Part shown: positions 1-10,394 of the stretch, in pieces
Layout of the letters: each line of letters begins with the position of its first letter
Position numbering within the stretch: position 1 is the first letter of the stretch
NCBI GenBank assembly: GCA_947650365.1
Contig: OX393555.1
Coordinates: forward strand, 80,729,995 to 80,793,994
Reading direction: 5' to 3'
DNA length: 64,000 bases
DNA from: Chamaelirium japonicum
Taxonomy: Eukaryota > Streptophyta > Magnoliopsida > Liliales > Melanthiaceae
Translations under genes and position numbers: made by a program
The notes under the pieces: model-generated
Databases searched by the model: none
What the model saw: the letters and a program-made list of their open reading frames with translations, nothing else
Told to the model about the DNA's origin: nothing

Positions 1-522
1 TTATATTATTAAATTATTTAAATTATCTAATAATTAAATAAATTAATAATTTAATTAAAAAAATTATAGTAACATTACTATGATAATTATAATAACGTTG
101 AGGTGATACTATTGAGAAGTGAAGTTTTGGAATTTAGTTCCTTCTTACTTCACACCTATAACTATGGCAATAATCAATTATATATAATTAAATATTTATA
201 AGGTAAGCTTACTAGTTAAGAGACTTGATTTAATAATTATTTTAATAAATAATTAATACGACCCCTTTAGGGTGGGGCATGTTCGATCGGATAGTTGTCC
301 ACCGTCGGATCTCTTCCATGGATTAGGGTTTCCCATAGATTGCTTAAGCCCTAAATAAGTTTACCCTATAAATAGTATACGACCCCTTTTGGGTGGGGCA
401 CGTTTGACAGGTCTCTCTTTCTTTCATCTTACAACGCATTATCAGCACGAACATGTCGAGCCCAACCGACCAGTCACAAGAAAATAGAGAGAGAAACGAA
501 GACAGAAGAAAGAGAAGAAGAT

Positions 523-981
523 AAAGTTAAAAAATTAATAATTTTAATAAATTTATTATGTAATTAATTAATTAAACCTTTTTTTATTAAATTATGAAAT
601 ACTAATTGAAATAAATAAAAAAATTTATTATTTAATTAAGTAATAAAATAAAATAGTAATTCAATAACTATTTACTTATTATTTAAATAATAAATTAATT
701 TTTTGAATATATAAATAATAAAATATTTTTTTAAATAACTTAAATTTCTTTAAATAATCAAATTAATATTTATTTATTTTAATATTTAAATATTAAATAA
801 ATTATTTAAATATTTAGTTATAAAGGTAATTATATATTTATTTAATTATTTAACTATTTAATTATTAAATTAATTAAATTAATTAAATAAAAGGAAGTAA
901 AGAAGGAAGATGAGGCACACCCAAATTTTTTGCTTTAAAAATAATTTATATTTTTCTTTAAAAAATTTAAAATATTACAAC
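523..981 (+). repeat. AT-rich body, short variant
   Basis: This is almost pure A/T sequence with repeated TAATTAAATAATT-like words. It ends in a conserved tail with GGAAGTAAAGAAGG, GGCACACCC and TTTTTTGCTTTAAAA, then ACATTACAAC-like bases before the LTR. The same tail precedes every complete LTR head in the window. No gene or RNA is visible. Confidence 0.8.
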
Positions 982-1149
982 TGTTATAAGATCGTTCGAT
1001 AGGATAGCTGTCCACCATTGGATCTCTCCCATGGATTAGGGTTTCCTATTGATTACTTAGGTTCTATATAAGCTTACCCTATAAATAATATACGACCCCT
1101 TTAGGGTGGAGCATGTTTGATGACTCTTTCTTTCTCCTATCTCACAACA
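982..1149 (+). repeat. Complete 168-bp LTR
   Basis: It starts TGTTATAAGATCG and ends CTCACAACA, directly followed by the primer-site motif at 1150. It contains a telo-box (TTAGGGTTT) at 1036-1044 and TATAAA from 1080. The 168-bp length is identical to LTRs at 5290, 20707, 27297, 43932 and 52168. Confidence 0.75.
1036..1110 (+). promoter_or_regulatory. LTR promoter: telo-box, TATA box and CCCCTTTAGGG segment (type example)
   Basis: TTAGGGTTT (reverse AAACCCTAA, the plant telo-box) is followed about 44 bp later by TATAAATAATATACGA and then CCCCTTTAGGG, which can fold on itself. The arrangement recurs in nearly every unit in either orientation. Promoter activity is inferred from motifs. A start site about 30 bp past the TATA box would leave only about 40 nt of R-U5 before the primer site. 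Confidence 0.55.
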
Positions 1150-1163
1150 CGTTATCAGCACAA
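1150..1163 (+). other. Primer-binding site like tRNA-Ile(IAU) anticodon arm (type example)
   Basis: The family consensus is CGTTATCAGCACGA, here with an A in place of G near its end. It abuts the LTR end CA. From memory of plant tRNA-Ile(AAU), residues 27-40 read TCGTGCTAATAACG, whose complement is CGTTATTAGCACGA. The only mismatch (C for T) falls opposite position 34, which is inosine in the mature tRNA and pairs with C. A primer made from the 5' half of a tRNA is known for Drosophila copia. Confidence 0.55.
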
Positions 1164-3085
1164 ACATGTCGAGCCCAGCTGACCGGTCATAAGAAAACGA
1201 AGAGAGTAACGAAGACAGAAGAGAGAGTAGATGAAAGAAGAGAACGAAGTATAAATGAAGAGAGAAGAGAGAAGAGGTCATGCTCCAGTCCATTCACTAT
1301 GGGTATAAGTATAAAGTAAGAAAGAATATAAATTCCAAAACTCAACTTCTTAATATTTATATGACCCCTTTAAGGTGGGGCACGTTTGATGGCTCTCTTT
1401 TTCTCCATCACACAATACGTTATCAGCATGAACATGTCGAGCCCAACCGACCAGTCATAAGAAAACAGAGAGAGAAAGGAAAATAGAAGAGAGAAGAGAA
1501 TGCGGAGATAAACGAAGAGAGAAGATAGAAGAAGTAGTTATGCTCCAACCAATTGGCCACAGGTATAGGTGTGAAGTAAGAAAAAATCTAATTAGGGTGG
1601 GGCATATTTAATGGCTCTCTCTTTTTCCTATCTCATAACATGTTATCAGCACGAATATGTCGAGCCCAATCGACCAGTCATAAGAAAACAGAGAGAGAAA
1701 TGAAGACGGAAGGGAAAGAAGAAGAGAGAAGAAAATAGAGAGATAAACGAATAGGGAAGAGATAAGAAGTCCTGCTTTTGTCTATTCACCATAGGTATAG
1801 GTGTGTAATAAGAAAAAATCTAAATTCTAAAACTCTACTTCTTAATAATATAATTAAATCTCTCTATTCTCTTCTCTCTTCTCCCATGGATTAAGGTTTA
1901 CCATAGTTTCCTTAGGCCCTAAGTAAGCTTACCCTATAAATAAAATACAACCTCATTAGGATAGGGCACGTTTGACTACTCTTTCTTTCTCCTATCTCAT
2001 AAAATGTTATCAGCACGAACAAATCTAGCCTAGCCGACCAGTCATAAGAAAATAGAGAGAGAAACGAAGACAGAAGATAAAGAACAGAACTGAGAATTAA
2101 TTATTTAAATAGTCTCTTCTCATACGGGTATAGGTGTGTAGTAAGAAGGAATCTAAATTCCAAAACTCCACAAAAGAGAGAGAAGAAAAGAGAAGAGAAC
2201 AGAGAGATAAATAAAGAAAGAAAAGAGGAAAAGTCCTGCTCCAGTCCATTGGCCACTGGTATAAGTATGATGTAAGAAATAATCTAAATTCCAAAACTCT
2301 ACTTTTTAATATTTATACGACCCATTTAGGGTGGGGCATGTTTGACGGCTCTCTTTTTCTCCCATCTCACAACACTTTATCAATACGAACATGTCAAGCC
2401 CAGCCGACCAGTTATAAGAAAATAGAGAGAGAAACGAAGACAAAAAAGAGATAAGAGAACAGAGAGATAAACAATAAGAGAAGAGAGAAGAAGTCCTGCT
2501 CCAGTCTATTGGCCACGGGTATAGGTGTGAAGTAAGAAGGAAGCTAAATTCCAAAACTCTACTTTTTAATAAGATAATTAAATCTCTTCGTTCTTTTCTT
2601 TCTTCTCCCATGGATTAGGGTTTTCTATAGATTACTTAGGCTCTAAGTAAGCTTCCCTATAAATAATATACGACCCCTTTAGATATGGCATGTTTGACAA
2701 CTCTCCCTTTCTCCCATCTTACTGCACGTTATCAATATGAATATGTCGAGCCCAGCCAACCAAGCACAAGAAAACGAAGAGAGAAACGAAGATAAAAGAG
2801 AGAGAGAAGAAAGAAGAGAACAGAGATATAAACGAAGATAGAAGAGAGAAGAAGTTCTGCTCTAGTCCATTGCCATCCAATCGAATGATCTCATAACAGT
2901 TGCATTGTTTTAAACTTTTTTTTTAAAAAATATAAATCATTTTTATTACAAAAAATTCAATGGCAATCTAGTGAGAGAAGAGAACGGTGAGATAAACGAA
3001 GAGAGAAGAAAGAAGAAGTCCTACTCTAGTCTATTCACCACGGGTATAGGTGTGAAGTAAGAAGGAATCTAAATTTCAAAACTCT

Positions 3086-3955
3086 ACTTCTCAATAGTAT
3101 CATCCCAAAGTTATTATAATTATCATAGTAATGGTACTATAATTTTTTTAATTAAATTAATTATTTATTTACTTATTAAATAATTTAATAATTAAAATAA
3201 TTTAATAATTAAGTTTTTGGTAAAATAATTAATTTATTTAATTATTTAATTATCTAGTTATTTAATTAAATTTATTATTATTATTATATTATTAAATAAT
3301 TATTTAATTATATAATAAATTTTTAAATTTATTTTATTAGTTATTTCTATAATTATTATTTAATTTTTAAATAATTAAATTACTAGTCAATAATTTAAAT
3401 ATTTAAAAATATTTTTAGTGAAGAATATATTAAAATGATAATTTACTTAAAGGAATAAATATTTTAATTATTAAATTATTTTATAGTTAAATAAATAATA
3501 TTTTCAATTAATTAATATTTAATTAAATATTCAAAAAATTATTTTATTAAATTATAAAAGATTATTTATAGTAAAGATATTAATTATTTAACTAAGTAAT
3601 AAGATACAATAATAATTTAATAACTATTAACTTATTATTTAAATAATTATTAAATTATATGAATATATAAATAATAAAATATTTTTTTAAATAACTTAAT
3701 TTTTTTAAATAATTAAATAAATATTTATTTATTTTAATATTGAAATAATAAATAAATTATTTAAATAATTTAATTATTTAATTTTATAGATAATTAAATA
3801 TTTATTTATTTATTTAATTATTTAACTATTTGATTTATTAAACTAATTAAATTAATTAAATAATAGGAAGTAAAGAAGGAAGATAAGGCACACCCGAATT
3901 TTTTGCTTTAGAACTAATTTATATTTTTCTTTAAAAACATTTAAAATAATACAAC
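3086..3955 (+). repeat. AT-rich body, full-length (about 870 bp)
   Basis: It begins GTATCATC(T/C)CAA-like directly after CTTCTCAATA, then continues with TTATCATAGTAATG and a long run of nearly pure A/T. It ends in the GGAAGTAAAGAAGGAAGAT tail and the start of an LTR. Comparable bodies lie at 16850-17530, 30860-31740 and 36297-37193. Scaffold-attachment or replication roles are possible for such DNA but nothing here proves one. Confidence 0.75.
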
Positions 3956-4098
3956 TGTTATGAGATCGTTCGATCGAATGGCTATCCATCGTCGGATCTC
4001 TCCATGGATTAGGGTTCCTATAGATTGCTTAGGCCCTAAGTAAGGTTAACTTATAAATAATATACGACCCCTTTGGGGTGGGGTACGTTTGACGGCTC
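3956..4098 (+). repeat. LTR, 3'-truncated
   Basis: It starts TGTTATGAGATCGTTCGATC and keeps the TATA box (TATAAATAATATACGACC near 4051) and CCCCTTTGGGGTGGGG. It stops inside GACGGCTCT and has no primer site. The break falls in the CT-rich part of the LTR, a likely recombination spot. Confidence 0.65.
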
Positions 4099-4346
4099 TA
4101 CTCCACTTCTCAATAATATAATTAAATCTCTCCATTCTCCTTCCTATTCTCCCATGGATTAGGGTTTCCCATAGATTTCTTAGGCCCTAAGTAAGCTTAC
4201 CCTATAAATAATATATGACCCCTTTAGGGTGGGGCACGTTTGACAGCTCTCTCTTTCTCCCATCTCACAATAAGTTATCAGCACGAACATATCGAGCCCA
4301 GCCGACCAGTCACAAGAAAATGGAAAGAGAAACAAAGACAGAAGTA

Positions 4347-4945
4347 GAGTTTTGGAATTTAAATTCTTTCTTACTTAATACTTATACCCATGGTAAATGG
4401 ACTAGAGCAGGGCTTCTTCTCTGCTATCTCTTCGTTTATCTCTCCGTTCTCTTCCCACTCTTCTGTCTTTGTTCTCTCTTAGTTTTCTTATGATTAGTCG
4501 GCTAGGCTCGACATGTTTTTCTTGATAACGAGTTGTGAGATGGGAGAAAGGGAGAGCCATCAAACGTGCCCTATCATAAAGGGGTCGTATATTATTTATA
4601 GGGTAAGCTTACTTAAGGCCTAAGACATCTATGGGAAATCCTAATCAATGAAAGAAGAGATAAGAGAATGAAGAGATTTAATTGTATTATTGAGAAGATG
4701 AGTTTGAAATTTAGATTCCTTCTTACTTCACACCTATACTCGTGGCTAATGGACTGGAGCATAAATTTTTCTCAATTCTCTATTTATTTATCTCTCCGTT
4801 CTTTTCTCTCTTCTTCTCTCTCTTCTGTCTTTGTTTCTCTCTCCGTTTTCTTGTGACTGGTCGGCTGGGCTCGATATGTTCGTGCTAATAACGTGTTTTT
4901 ATTATAGGAGAAAAAGAGAGCCGCCAAATATACCCTAAAACTCCA
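4347..4945 (-). repeat. Antisense units
   Basis: It opens with GAGTTTTGGAATTTA, the reverse complement of the unit's 3' box. CT tracts and primer-site motifs on - follow at about 4517-4530 and 4880-4893. An LTR in reverse, with AAGGGGTCGTATATTATTT, lies near 4579. At about 4930 it rejoins sense sequence. The open frames here are CT-tract translations. Confidence 0.7.
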
Positions 4946-6679
4946 CTTCTTAATATTATCATCACAATGTTATTATGATTATCAAAGTAATATTACTATA
5001 ATTTTTTAAATTAAATTAATTATTTATTTAATTATTAAAATATTTAAATAATTTAATAATTAATTTTTTAGTAAAATAATTAATTAATTTAATTATTTAA
5101 TTATCTAGTTATTTAATTAAATTTATTATTTTATTTATTTATTATTATTAATATATTTAATAATTAAATTTGATAACTATTTAATTATTTAAATTATTAA
5201 GTAAAGAAATAATGATTTAAAATATTTAAATAATTTAAAAAAATATTTAATTAATATTTAAAAAATATTTATTTATAAAACATTACAACTGTAATGAGAT
5301 CGTTCGATCGGATAGCTGTCCACCATCGGATCTCTCCCATGGATTAGTGTTTCCCTTAGTTTTCTTAGGCACTAAGTAAGCTTACCCTATAAATAATATA
5401 CGACTCCTTTAGGGTTGAGCATGTTTGACGGCTCCTTCTTTCTCCTATTTCATAACACGTTATCAGCATGAACATGTCGAGCCCAGCCGACCAGTCGTAA
5501 GAAAATGGAGAAAGAAACGAAGGCAAAAGAGAGAGAAGAGAACGGAGAGATAAACGAAGAGAGAAGAGATAAGAAGTCCTGCTCTAGTCCATTGGCTATG
5601 GGTATAAGTGTGAATTAAAATAACTAATTAATTATTTAATAACTAATTAGGGCTGACCAATTGTTCGATCGGATGGCTGTCCACCGTCGGATCTCTCCCA
5701 TAGATTAGGATTTCCAATAGATTACTTAGACCCAAAGTAGGTTTTCTCTATAAAAAAAATATGACCCCTATAGGGTAGGGTATGTTTGACGGCTCTCCCT
5801 TTCTCCCATCTCACAACACGTTATCAGCACGAACATGTCGAGCCCAACCGACCAGTCACAAGAAAACGGAAAGAGAAACAAAGAAAGAAAATAAAGAAGA
5901 AGAGAGAAAAGAATGAAGAGATAAATAAAAAGAGAAGAAGTCCTGCTCCAGTCTATTGGCAATGGGTATAGGTGTGAAGTAAAAAGGAATCTAAATTCCA
6001 AAACTCCACTTCTCAATATTAATAGTACCCCTTTAGGGTGGGGCATGTTTGATGGCTCTTTATTTCTCCCATCTCACAACATGTTATCTTCATGAACATG
6101 TCGAGCCCAGCCGATTAGTTATAAGAAAACGGAGAGAGAAACGAAGACAAAAGAGAAAGAAGAAGAGAAAAGAGAATGGAGAGATAAACGAAGTGAGAAG
6201 AGGAAAGAAGTCCTGTTCTAGTCCATTCGCCACGGGTTTAGGTGTGAAGTAAGAAGGAATCTAAATTCCAAAACTCCACTACTTAATATTTATACGATCC
6301 CTTTAGGGCGGGGCATATTTGATGGCTCTCTTTTTCTCTTATCTTATAATATATTATCAGTATGAACATATTGAGCATAGCCAATCAGTCACAAGAAAAT
6401 AGAGAGAGAAAAGAAAACAGATAAGAGAGAAGAAGAGAGAAGAGAATGGAAAGATAAACGAAGAGATATGAGAGAAGAAGTCCTGCACTAGTCCATTGGC
6501 CACGGGTATTGGTATGAAGTAAGATATAATCTAAATTCCAAAACTCTACAGAAGAGAGAGAAGAAGAGAGAAGAGAATGGAGAGATAAATAAAAAGAGAA
6601 GAGAGAAGAAGTTATGCTCTAGTCGATTGGCCATGGGTATTGGTGTGAAGTAAGACAAAATCTAAATTCCAAAACTCCA
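4946..6679 (+). repeat. Sense units with shortened AT body
   Basis: An AT body of about 330 bp (4960-5285), internally deleted relative to 3086-3955, leads to the complete LTR at 5290-5457. Primer-site motifs follow at 5458, 5819, 6082 and about 6348, each with a GA tract and a GGAATCTAAATTCC-type box. A second LTR near 5660-5818 has lost its first bases. Confidence 0.75.
5290..5457 (+). repeat. Complete 168-bp LTR
   Basis: It starts TGTAATGAGATCG, contains TATAAATAATATACGACTCC near 5390 and ends CATAACA. The primer-site motif follows at 5458. The length equals other complete copies exactly. Confidence 0.75.
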
Positions 6680-7709
6680 CTAATTCTGTTTTCGTTTCTC
6701 TCTCTATTTTCTAACTACTGGTCGGCTGGGCTTGACATGTTTAAACTGATAATATGTTATGAGATGGAAGAAAGAGAGGGCCGTCAAATGAGCCCCACCC
6801 TAAAGGGGTCATATATTATTTATAGGGTAAATTATGAGATAGAAGAAAGAGAAAGCCATGTAATATGCCCCAACCTAAAGGGGTCGTATATTATTTATAG
6901 GGTAAGCTTACTTAGGACCTAAGCAGTCTATAGGAAACCCTAATATATGAGAGAAGAGAGAAAAGAATGGAGAGATATAATTATATTATTGAGAAGTAGA
7001 GTTTTGGAATTTATATTCTTTCTTACTTAACACCAATACCCATGGCCATTGGACTGGAGTAGGACTTCTTCTCTCTTCTCTCTTCGTTTACCTCTCTGTT
7101 CTCTTCTCTCTTCTTCTATATCTTTTGTCTTCATTTCTCTCTCCATTTTCTTATGACTGGTTGGCTGTGCTCGATATGTTCGTGCTGATAACATATTATG
7201 AGATAGGAGAAAGAAAGAGTCATCAAACTTTCCCCACTCTAAAAGGGTCATTTATTATTTATAGGGTAAACTTACTTAGGGCCTAAGCAATCTATAGGAA
7301 ACCCTAATCCACGGGAGAAGAGAGAAGAGAACGGAGATAGAAGAGAATGAATAGATTAAATTATATTATTGAGAAGTGGAGTTTTGGAATTTAGATTCCG
7401 TCTTACTTTGCATATATACCCGTGGCCAATGGACTGGAGCAGGACTTCTTCTCTCTTCTATGTTTATTTATCTCTCCGTTATCTTCTCTCTTCTTCTGTA
7501 GAGTTTTGGAATTTAGATTCCTTCTTACTTCACACCTATACCCATGGCCAATGGACTGGAGCAGAACTTTTTCTCTCTTCGTTTATCTCTCCGTTCTCTT
7601 CTTTTTTCTTCTTTCTCTTCTGTCTTCGTTTCTCTCTCAGTTTTCTTACGACTGGTCGACTGGGCTCGATATGTTTGTACTGATAACGTACTATGAGATA
7701 GGAGATTGC
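6680..7709 (-). repeat. Antisense units with a fused LTR-LTR pair
   Basis: Primer-site motifs on - lie at about 6741, 7181 and 7677. Near 6830 one reversed LTR ends ATTTATAGGGTAA and continues directly into a second reversed LTR end (ATTATGAGATAGAAG), with no internal region between them. The remainder is CT tracts and reversed unit boxes. Confidence 0.7.
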
Positions 7710-8160
7710 TTATTTTTTTTATTTATTTCAATTAATATTTCTTTAAATATTATAAAGTATATAATTTTTTTAAATATTTTAATAGTATCATCTCAATGTT
7801 ATTATTTAAATATTTAATTATAAAACATTACAACTGATATAAGACCATTCGATTGGATAGCTGTCCATCGTCGGATCTCTCCTATAGATTAGGGTTTCCC
7901 ATAGATTTCTTAGGCTCTAAGTAAGCTTACCCTTTAAATATTTAACTATATTTAATTAATTATCGCCACGGGTATAGATGTAAAGTAAGAAGGAATCTAA
8001 ATTCCAAAACTCTACTTCTCAACAGTATCATCTCAACGTTATTATGATTATCATAGTAATGTTACTATAATTTTTTTAATTCAATTAATCCTTTAAAATG
8101 AAGAGAGTTTTGGAATTTACTATGATAATCGTAATAACATTGAGATGATACTATTGAGAA
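7710..8160. repeat. Chimeric AT-rich and LTR fragments
   Basis: GATTGCTTATTTTTT at 7705, followed by AATATTTCTTTAAATATTAT, is the reverse of chimeric junctions at about 16.1, 30.15, 35.9 and 41.9 kb. An LTR head at about 7835 stops after AAGCTTACCC near 7932. At 8095-8160 lies GAGAGTTTTGGAATTTACTA plus a reversed body edge, as at 15398, 35095 and 41055. No gene is visible. Confidence 0.6.
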
Positions 8161-10394
8161 GTGGAGGTTTGGAATTTAGATTCCATCTTACTTCACACCT
8201 ATACTTGTGGCTAATGGACTAGAGCAGGACTTCTTCTATTTTATCTTATCGTTTATCTCTCCGTTCTTTTCTCTCTTCCTCTCTCTCTTCTGTCTTCGTT
8301 TCTCTCTCCGTTTTCTTGTGACTGGTCAGGTGGGCTTGACATGTTCGTACTAATAATGTCTTATGAGATGGAAGAAAAAGAGCTGTCAAAAGTGACCCAC
8401 CTAAGGGTCGTATAAATATTAAGAAATAAAGTTTTGGAATTTAGATTCCTTCTTACTTCACACCAATACCCGTGGCCAATGGACTGGAGCATAACTTCTT
8501 CTCTCTTCTGTTTTTGTTTATCTCTCCATTCTCTTCTCTCTTCTTCTCTCTCTTCTATCTTCATTTCTCTCTCTGCTTTCTTATGACTGGTCGGCTAGGA
8601 TAGACATGTTCGTGCTGATAACGTATTGTGGGAGGGGAGAAAACAAGAGATATCAAATATGTCCCTCACTAAAAGGGTCATATAAATATTAAGAAGTAGA
8701 GTTTTGTAATTTAGATTCCTTCTTACTTCATGTCTATACCTGTGGCCAATGGACACGAGCGAGATTTCTTCTCTCTTCTCTCTTTATTTATTTCTCCGTT
8801 CTCTTCTCTCTTCTCATCTTTCTTTTGTTTTTGTTTCTCTTTCCATTTTCTTGTGACTGGTCGGCTGAGCTCGACATGCTCGTGCTGATAATGTGTTGTG
8901 AGATAGAATAAAGAGATGGGAGAGATCCGACAGGTCGTATAAATAATATATGAACATGGAAGAGATTTGACGGGTCGTATAAATATTAAAAACTAGAGAT
9001 AAGATAAGAAGTCCTGCTCCAGTCCATTGGCCACGGGTATTGGTGTGAAGTAAGAAAGAATCTAAATTCCCAAACTCCACAGAAGAGAGAGAAAAAGAGA
9101 TAAGAGAACGGAGAGATAAATGAACACAAAAAAGAAAAAAAAGAGAGAAGAGAACGAAGAGATAAACGAAGAGAGAAGAGAGAAGAAGTCCTGCTTCAAT
9201 CCATTGGTAACAGGTATAGGTGTAAAGTAAGAAGGAATCTAAATTCTAAAACTCCACAAAAGAGAGAAGAAGAGAGAAGAGAACAAAGAGATAAATAAAG
9301 AGAGAATAAAGAAGAAGTCCTGCTCCAATCAATTGGCTACGGGTATAAGTATGAAGTATGAAGGAATCTAAATTCTAAAACTCCACTTCTGTCTTTGTTT
9401 CTCTTTCTGTTTTCTTGTGACTGGTCAGCTGGGCTCGATATTATCGTGCTGATAATGTGTTATGTGATGGAAGAAAGAAAGAGCCGTCAAATATGCCCTA
9501 CACAAATGGGGTCGTATAAATATTGAGAAGTGGAGATTTGGAATTTAGATTCGTTCTTACTTCACATATCTACCCATGGCTAATGGACTAGAGTAGGACT
9601 TCTTATCTCTTCTCTCTTTATTTATCTTTTCATTCTCTCCTTTTTTTTCTCTCTCTTCATTCTTCGTTTCTTTCTCTATTTTCTTGTGACTGGTCGGTTG
9701 GGCTCGAAGTATTCATGCTTATAACGTGTTGTGAGAAGAAAAAAGAAGAAAGAAGAGAATCGAGAGATAAACGAAGAGAGAAAAGAGAATAAGTCCTGCT
9801 CCAGTCCACTCACCATGGGTATTGGTGTGAAGTAAAAAGGAATCTAAATTCCAAAACTCCACTGCTTAATAATATAATTAAATATCTCCGTTCTCTTCTC
9901 TCTTCTGCTATGGATTAGGGTTTCCCATAGATTGCTTAGACCCTAAGTAAGTTTAGCCTATAAATAATATATAACCCCTTTAAGGCGGGGTACGTTTGAC
10001 GGCTCTCTCTTTCTCCCATCTCACAACACGTTATCAGTACGACCATATAGAGCCCAGTCGACCAGTTACAAGAAAATAGACAGAAAAACAAAGACAGAAG
10101 TAGAGTTTTGGAATTTAGATTCCTTCTTACTTTACACCTATACCCGTGGCCAATAGACTAGATCATGACTTCTTCTCACTTCTCTCTTCATTTATCTCTT
10201 TGTTCTCTTCTCTCTTATTCTCTCTTCTCTGTCTTCATTTCTCTCTCTGTTTTCTTACGACTAGTCGGTTGGGCTCGATATGTTCGTGCTGATAATGTGT
10301 TAAAAGATAGGAGAAAGAGAGAGCCGTCAGACGTGCCCCACCCTAAAGGGGTCATATATTATTTATAGGATAAGCTTACTTAGGGCCTAAACAA
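8161..10394. repeat. Alternating antisense and sense units
   Basis: Orientation changes every few hundred bases: antisense at 8161-8984 and 9388-9734, sense at 8985-9387 and 9735-10100, antisense at 10101-10394. Primer-site motifs on - are at about 8345, 8610, 8880, 9444, 9713 and 10284, with one on + at 10029. Each switch falls at the same unit boundary, in the conserved sequence around ACTCCACTTCTGTCTTTG. No coding evidence. Confidence 0.7.

Larger units (their letters stand above)
290..1149 (+). mobile_element. Best candidate complete TRIM-like element (LTR-PBS-body-LTR)
   Basis: Two LTR copies flank a short internal region. The left LTR runs from about 290 to 436, with its first bases replaced at the fusion point. 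The primer-site motif starts at 437. A short GA-rich internal part ends near 522, the AT-rich body spans 523-890, a purine-rich segment (GGAAGTAAAGAAGGAAGATG) lies near 892-911, and a full 168-bp LTR spans 982-1149. The same arrangement recurs at about 26590-27464 and inverted at about 43932-44810. Those are segmental copies, not independent insertions, so target-site duplications cannot be judged. The element is about 860 bp with no coding capacity. Confidence 0.55.
1..2970 (+). repeat. Segmental block gamma, copy I
   Basis: This block matches 26300-28870 in the same orientation and 42118-45095 inverted. Shared rare landmarks include ATCAATTATATATAATTAAA at about 174, an LTR fused at 290 to TTCGATCGGATAG, a body variant from 523, the junction TTAATTATTTAAATAGTCTC at about 2098 and the CACTTTATCAA primer-site variant at 2373. 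The match to the inverted copy continues to about 2970, past an LTR head fragment at 2877-2898. Primer-site motifs on + are at 437, 1150, 1428, 1641, 2005, 2375 and 2727. The left edge is cut by the window. Confidence 0.8.
2971..4346 (+). repeat. Sense units with full AT-rich body and truncated LTR
   Basis: A unit internal part (GA tract near 2971-3010, GGAATCTAAATTTC at 3063) leads into the full AT body at 3086-3955. The LTR head at 3956 breaks off near 4098, inside GGCTCT, and joins ACTCCACTTCTCAATAATAT. A second LTR-like block follows, with TATAAATAATATATGACC near 4204 and a primer site at 4274. At about 4347 the sequence flips to the antisense orientation. Confidence 0.75.

Noticed and set aside
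437-450. Standard initiator-Met primer site (TGGTATCAGAGC type)
   Set aside because: The motif CGTTATCAGCACGA shares only TATCAG with that sequence and lacks the TGG complement of the tRNA CCA end.
892-915. GGAAGTAAAGAAGGAAGATG as the polypurine tract of the small element
   Set aside because: It lies about 65-70 bp before the LTR start inferred from the terminal inverted repeat. It could only be the tract if the LTR began at the CACACCC motif, which lacks TG. I mention it but do not annotate it as a PPT.
1036-1044. Interstitial telomere repeats
   Set aside because: Only single TTAGGGTTT motifs inside LTRs, never tandem TTTAGGG runs.
982-1149. MITE or other DNA transposon instead of an LTR
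   Set aside because: The inverted termini are short and imperfect, the ends are TG...CA, and the block is followed at once by a primer-site motif and contains a promoter in the expected position.
7422-7817. Recurrent hydrophobic frame around M-x-F-R-F-L-L-T-S-H-L-Y-P-W-P-M-D-W-S that looks like a small membrane protein family
   Set aside because: It lies antisense to the unit. Its hydrophobicity comes from TCTCTTCTT repeats, and copies end at different frameshifts and stops. Selection for coding cannot be seen by eye.
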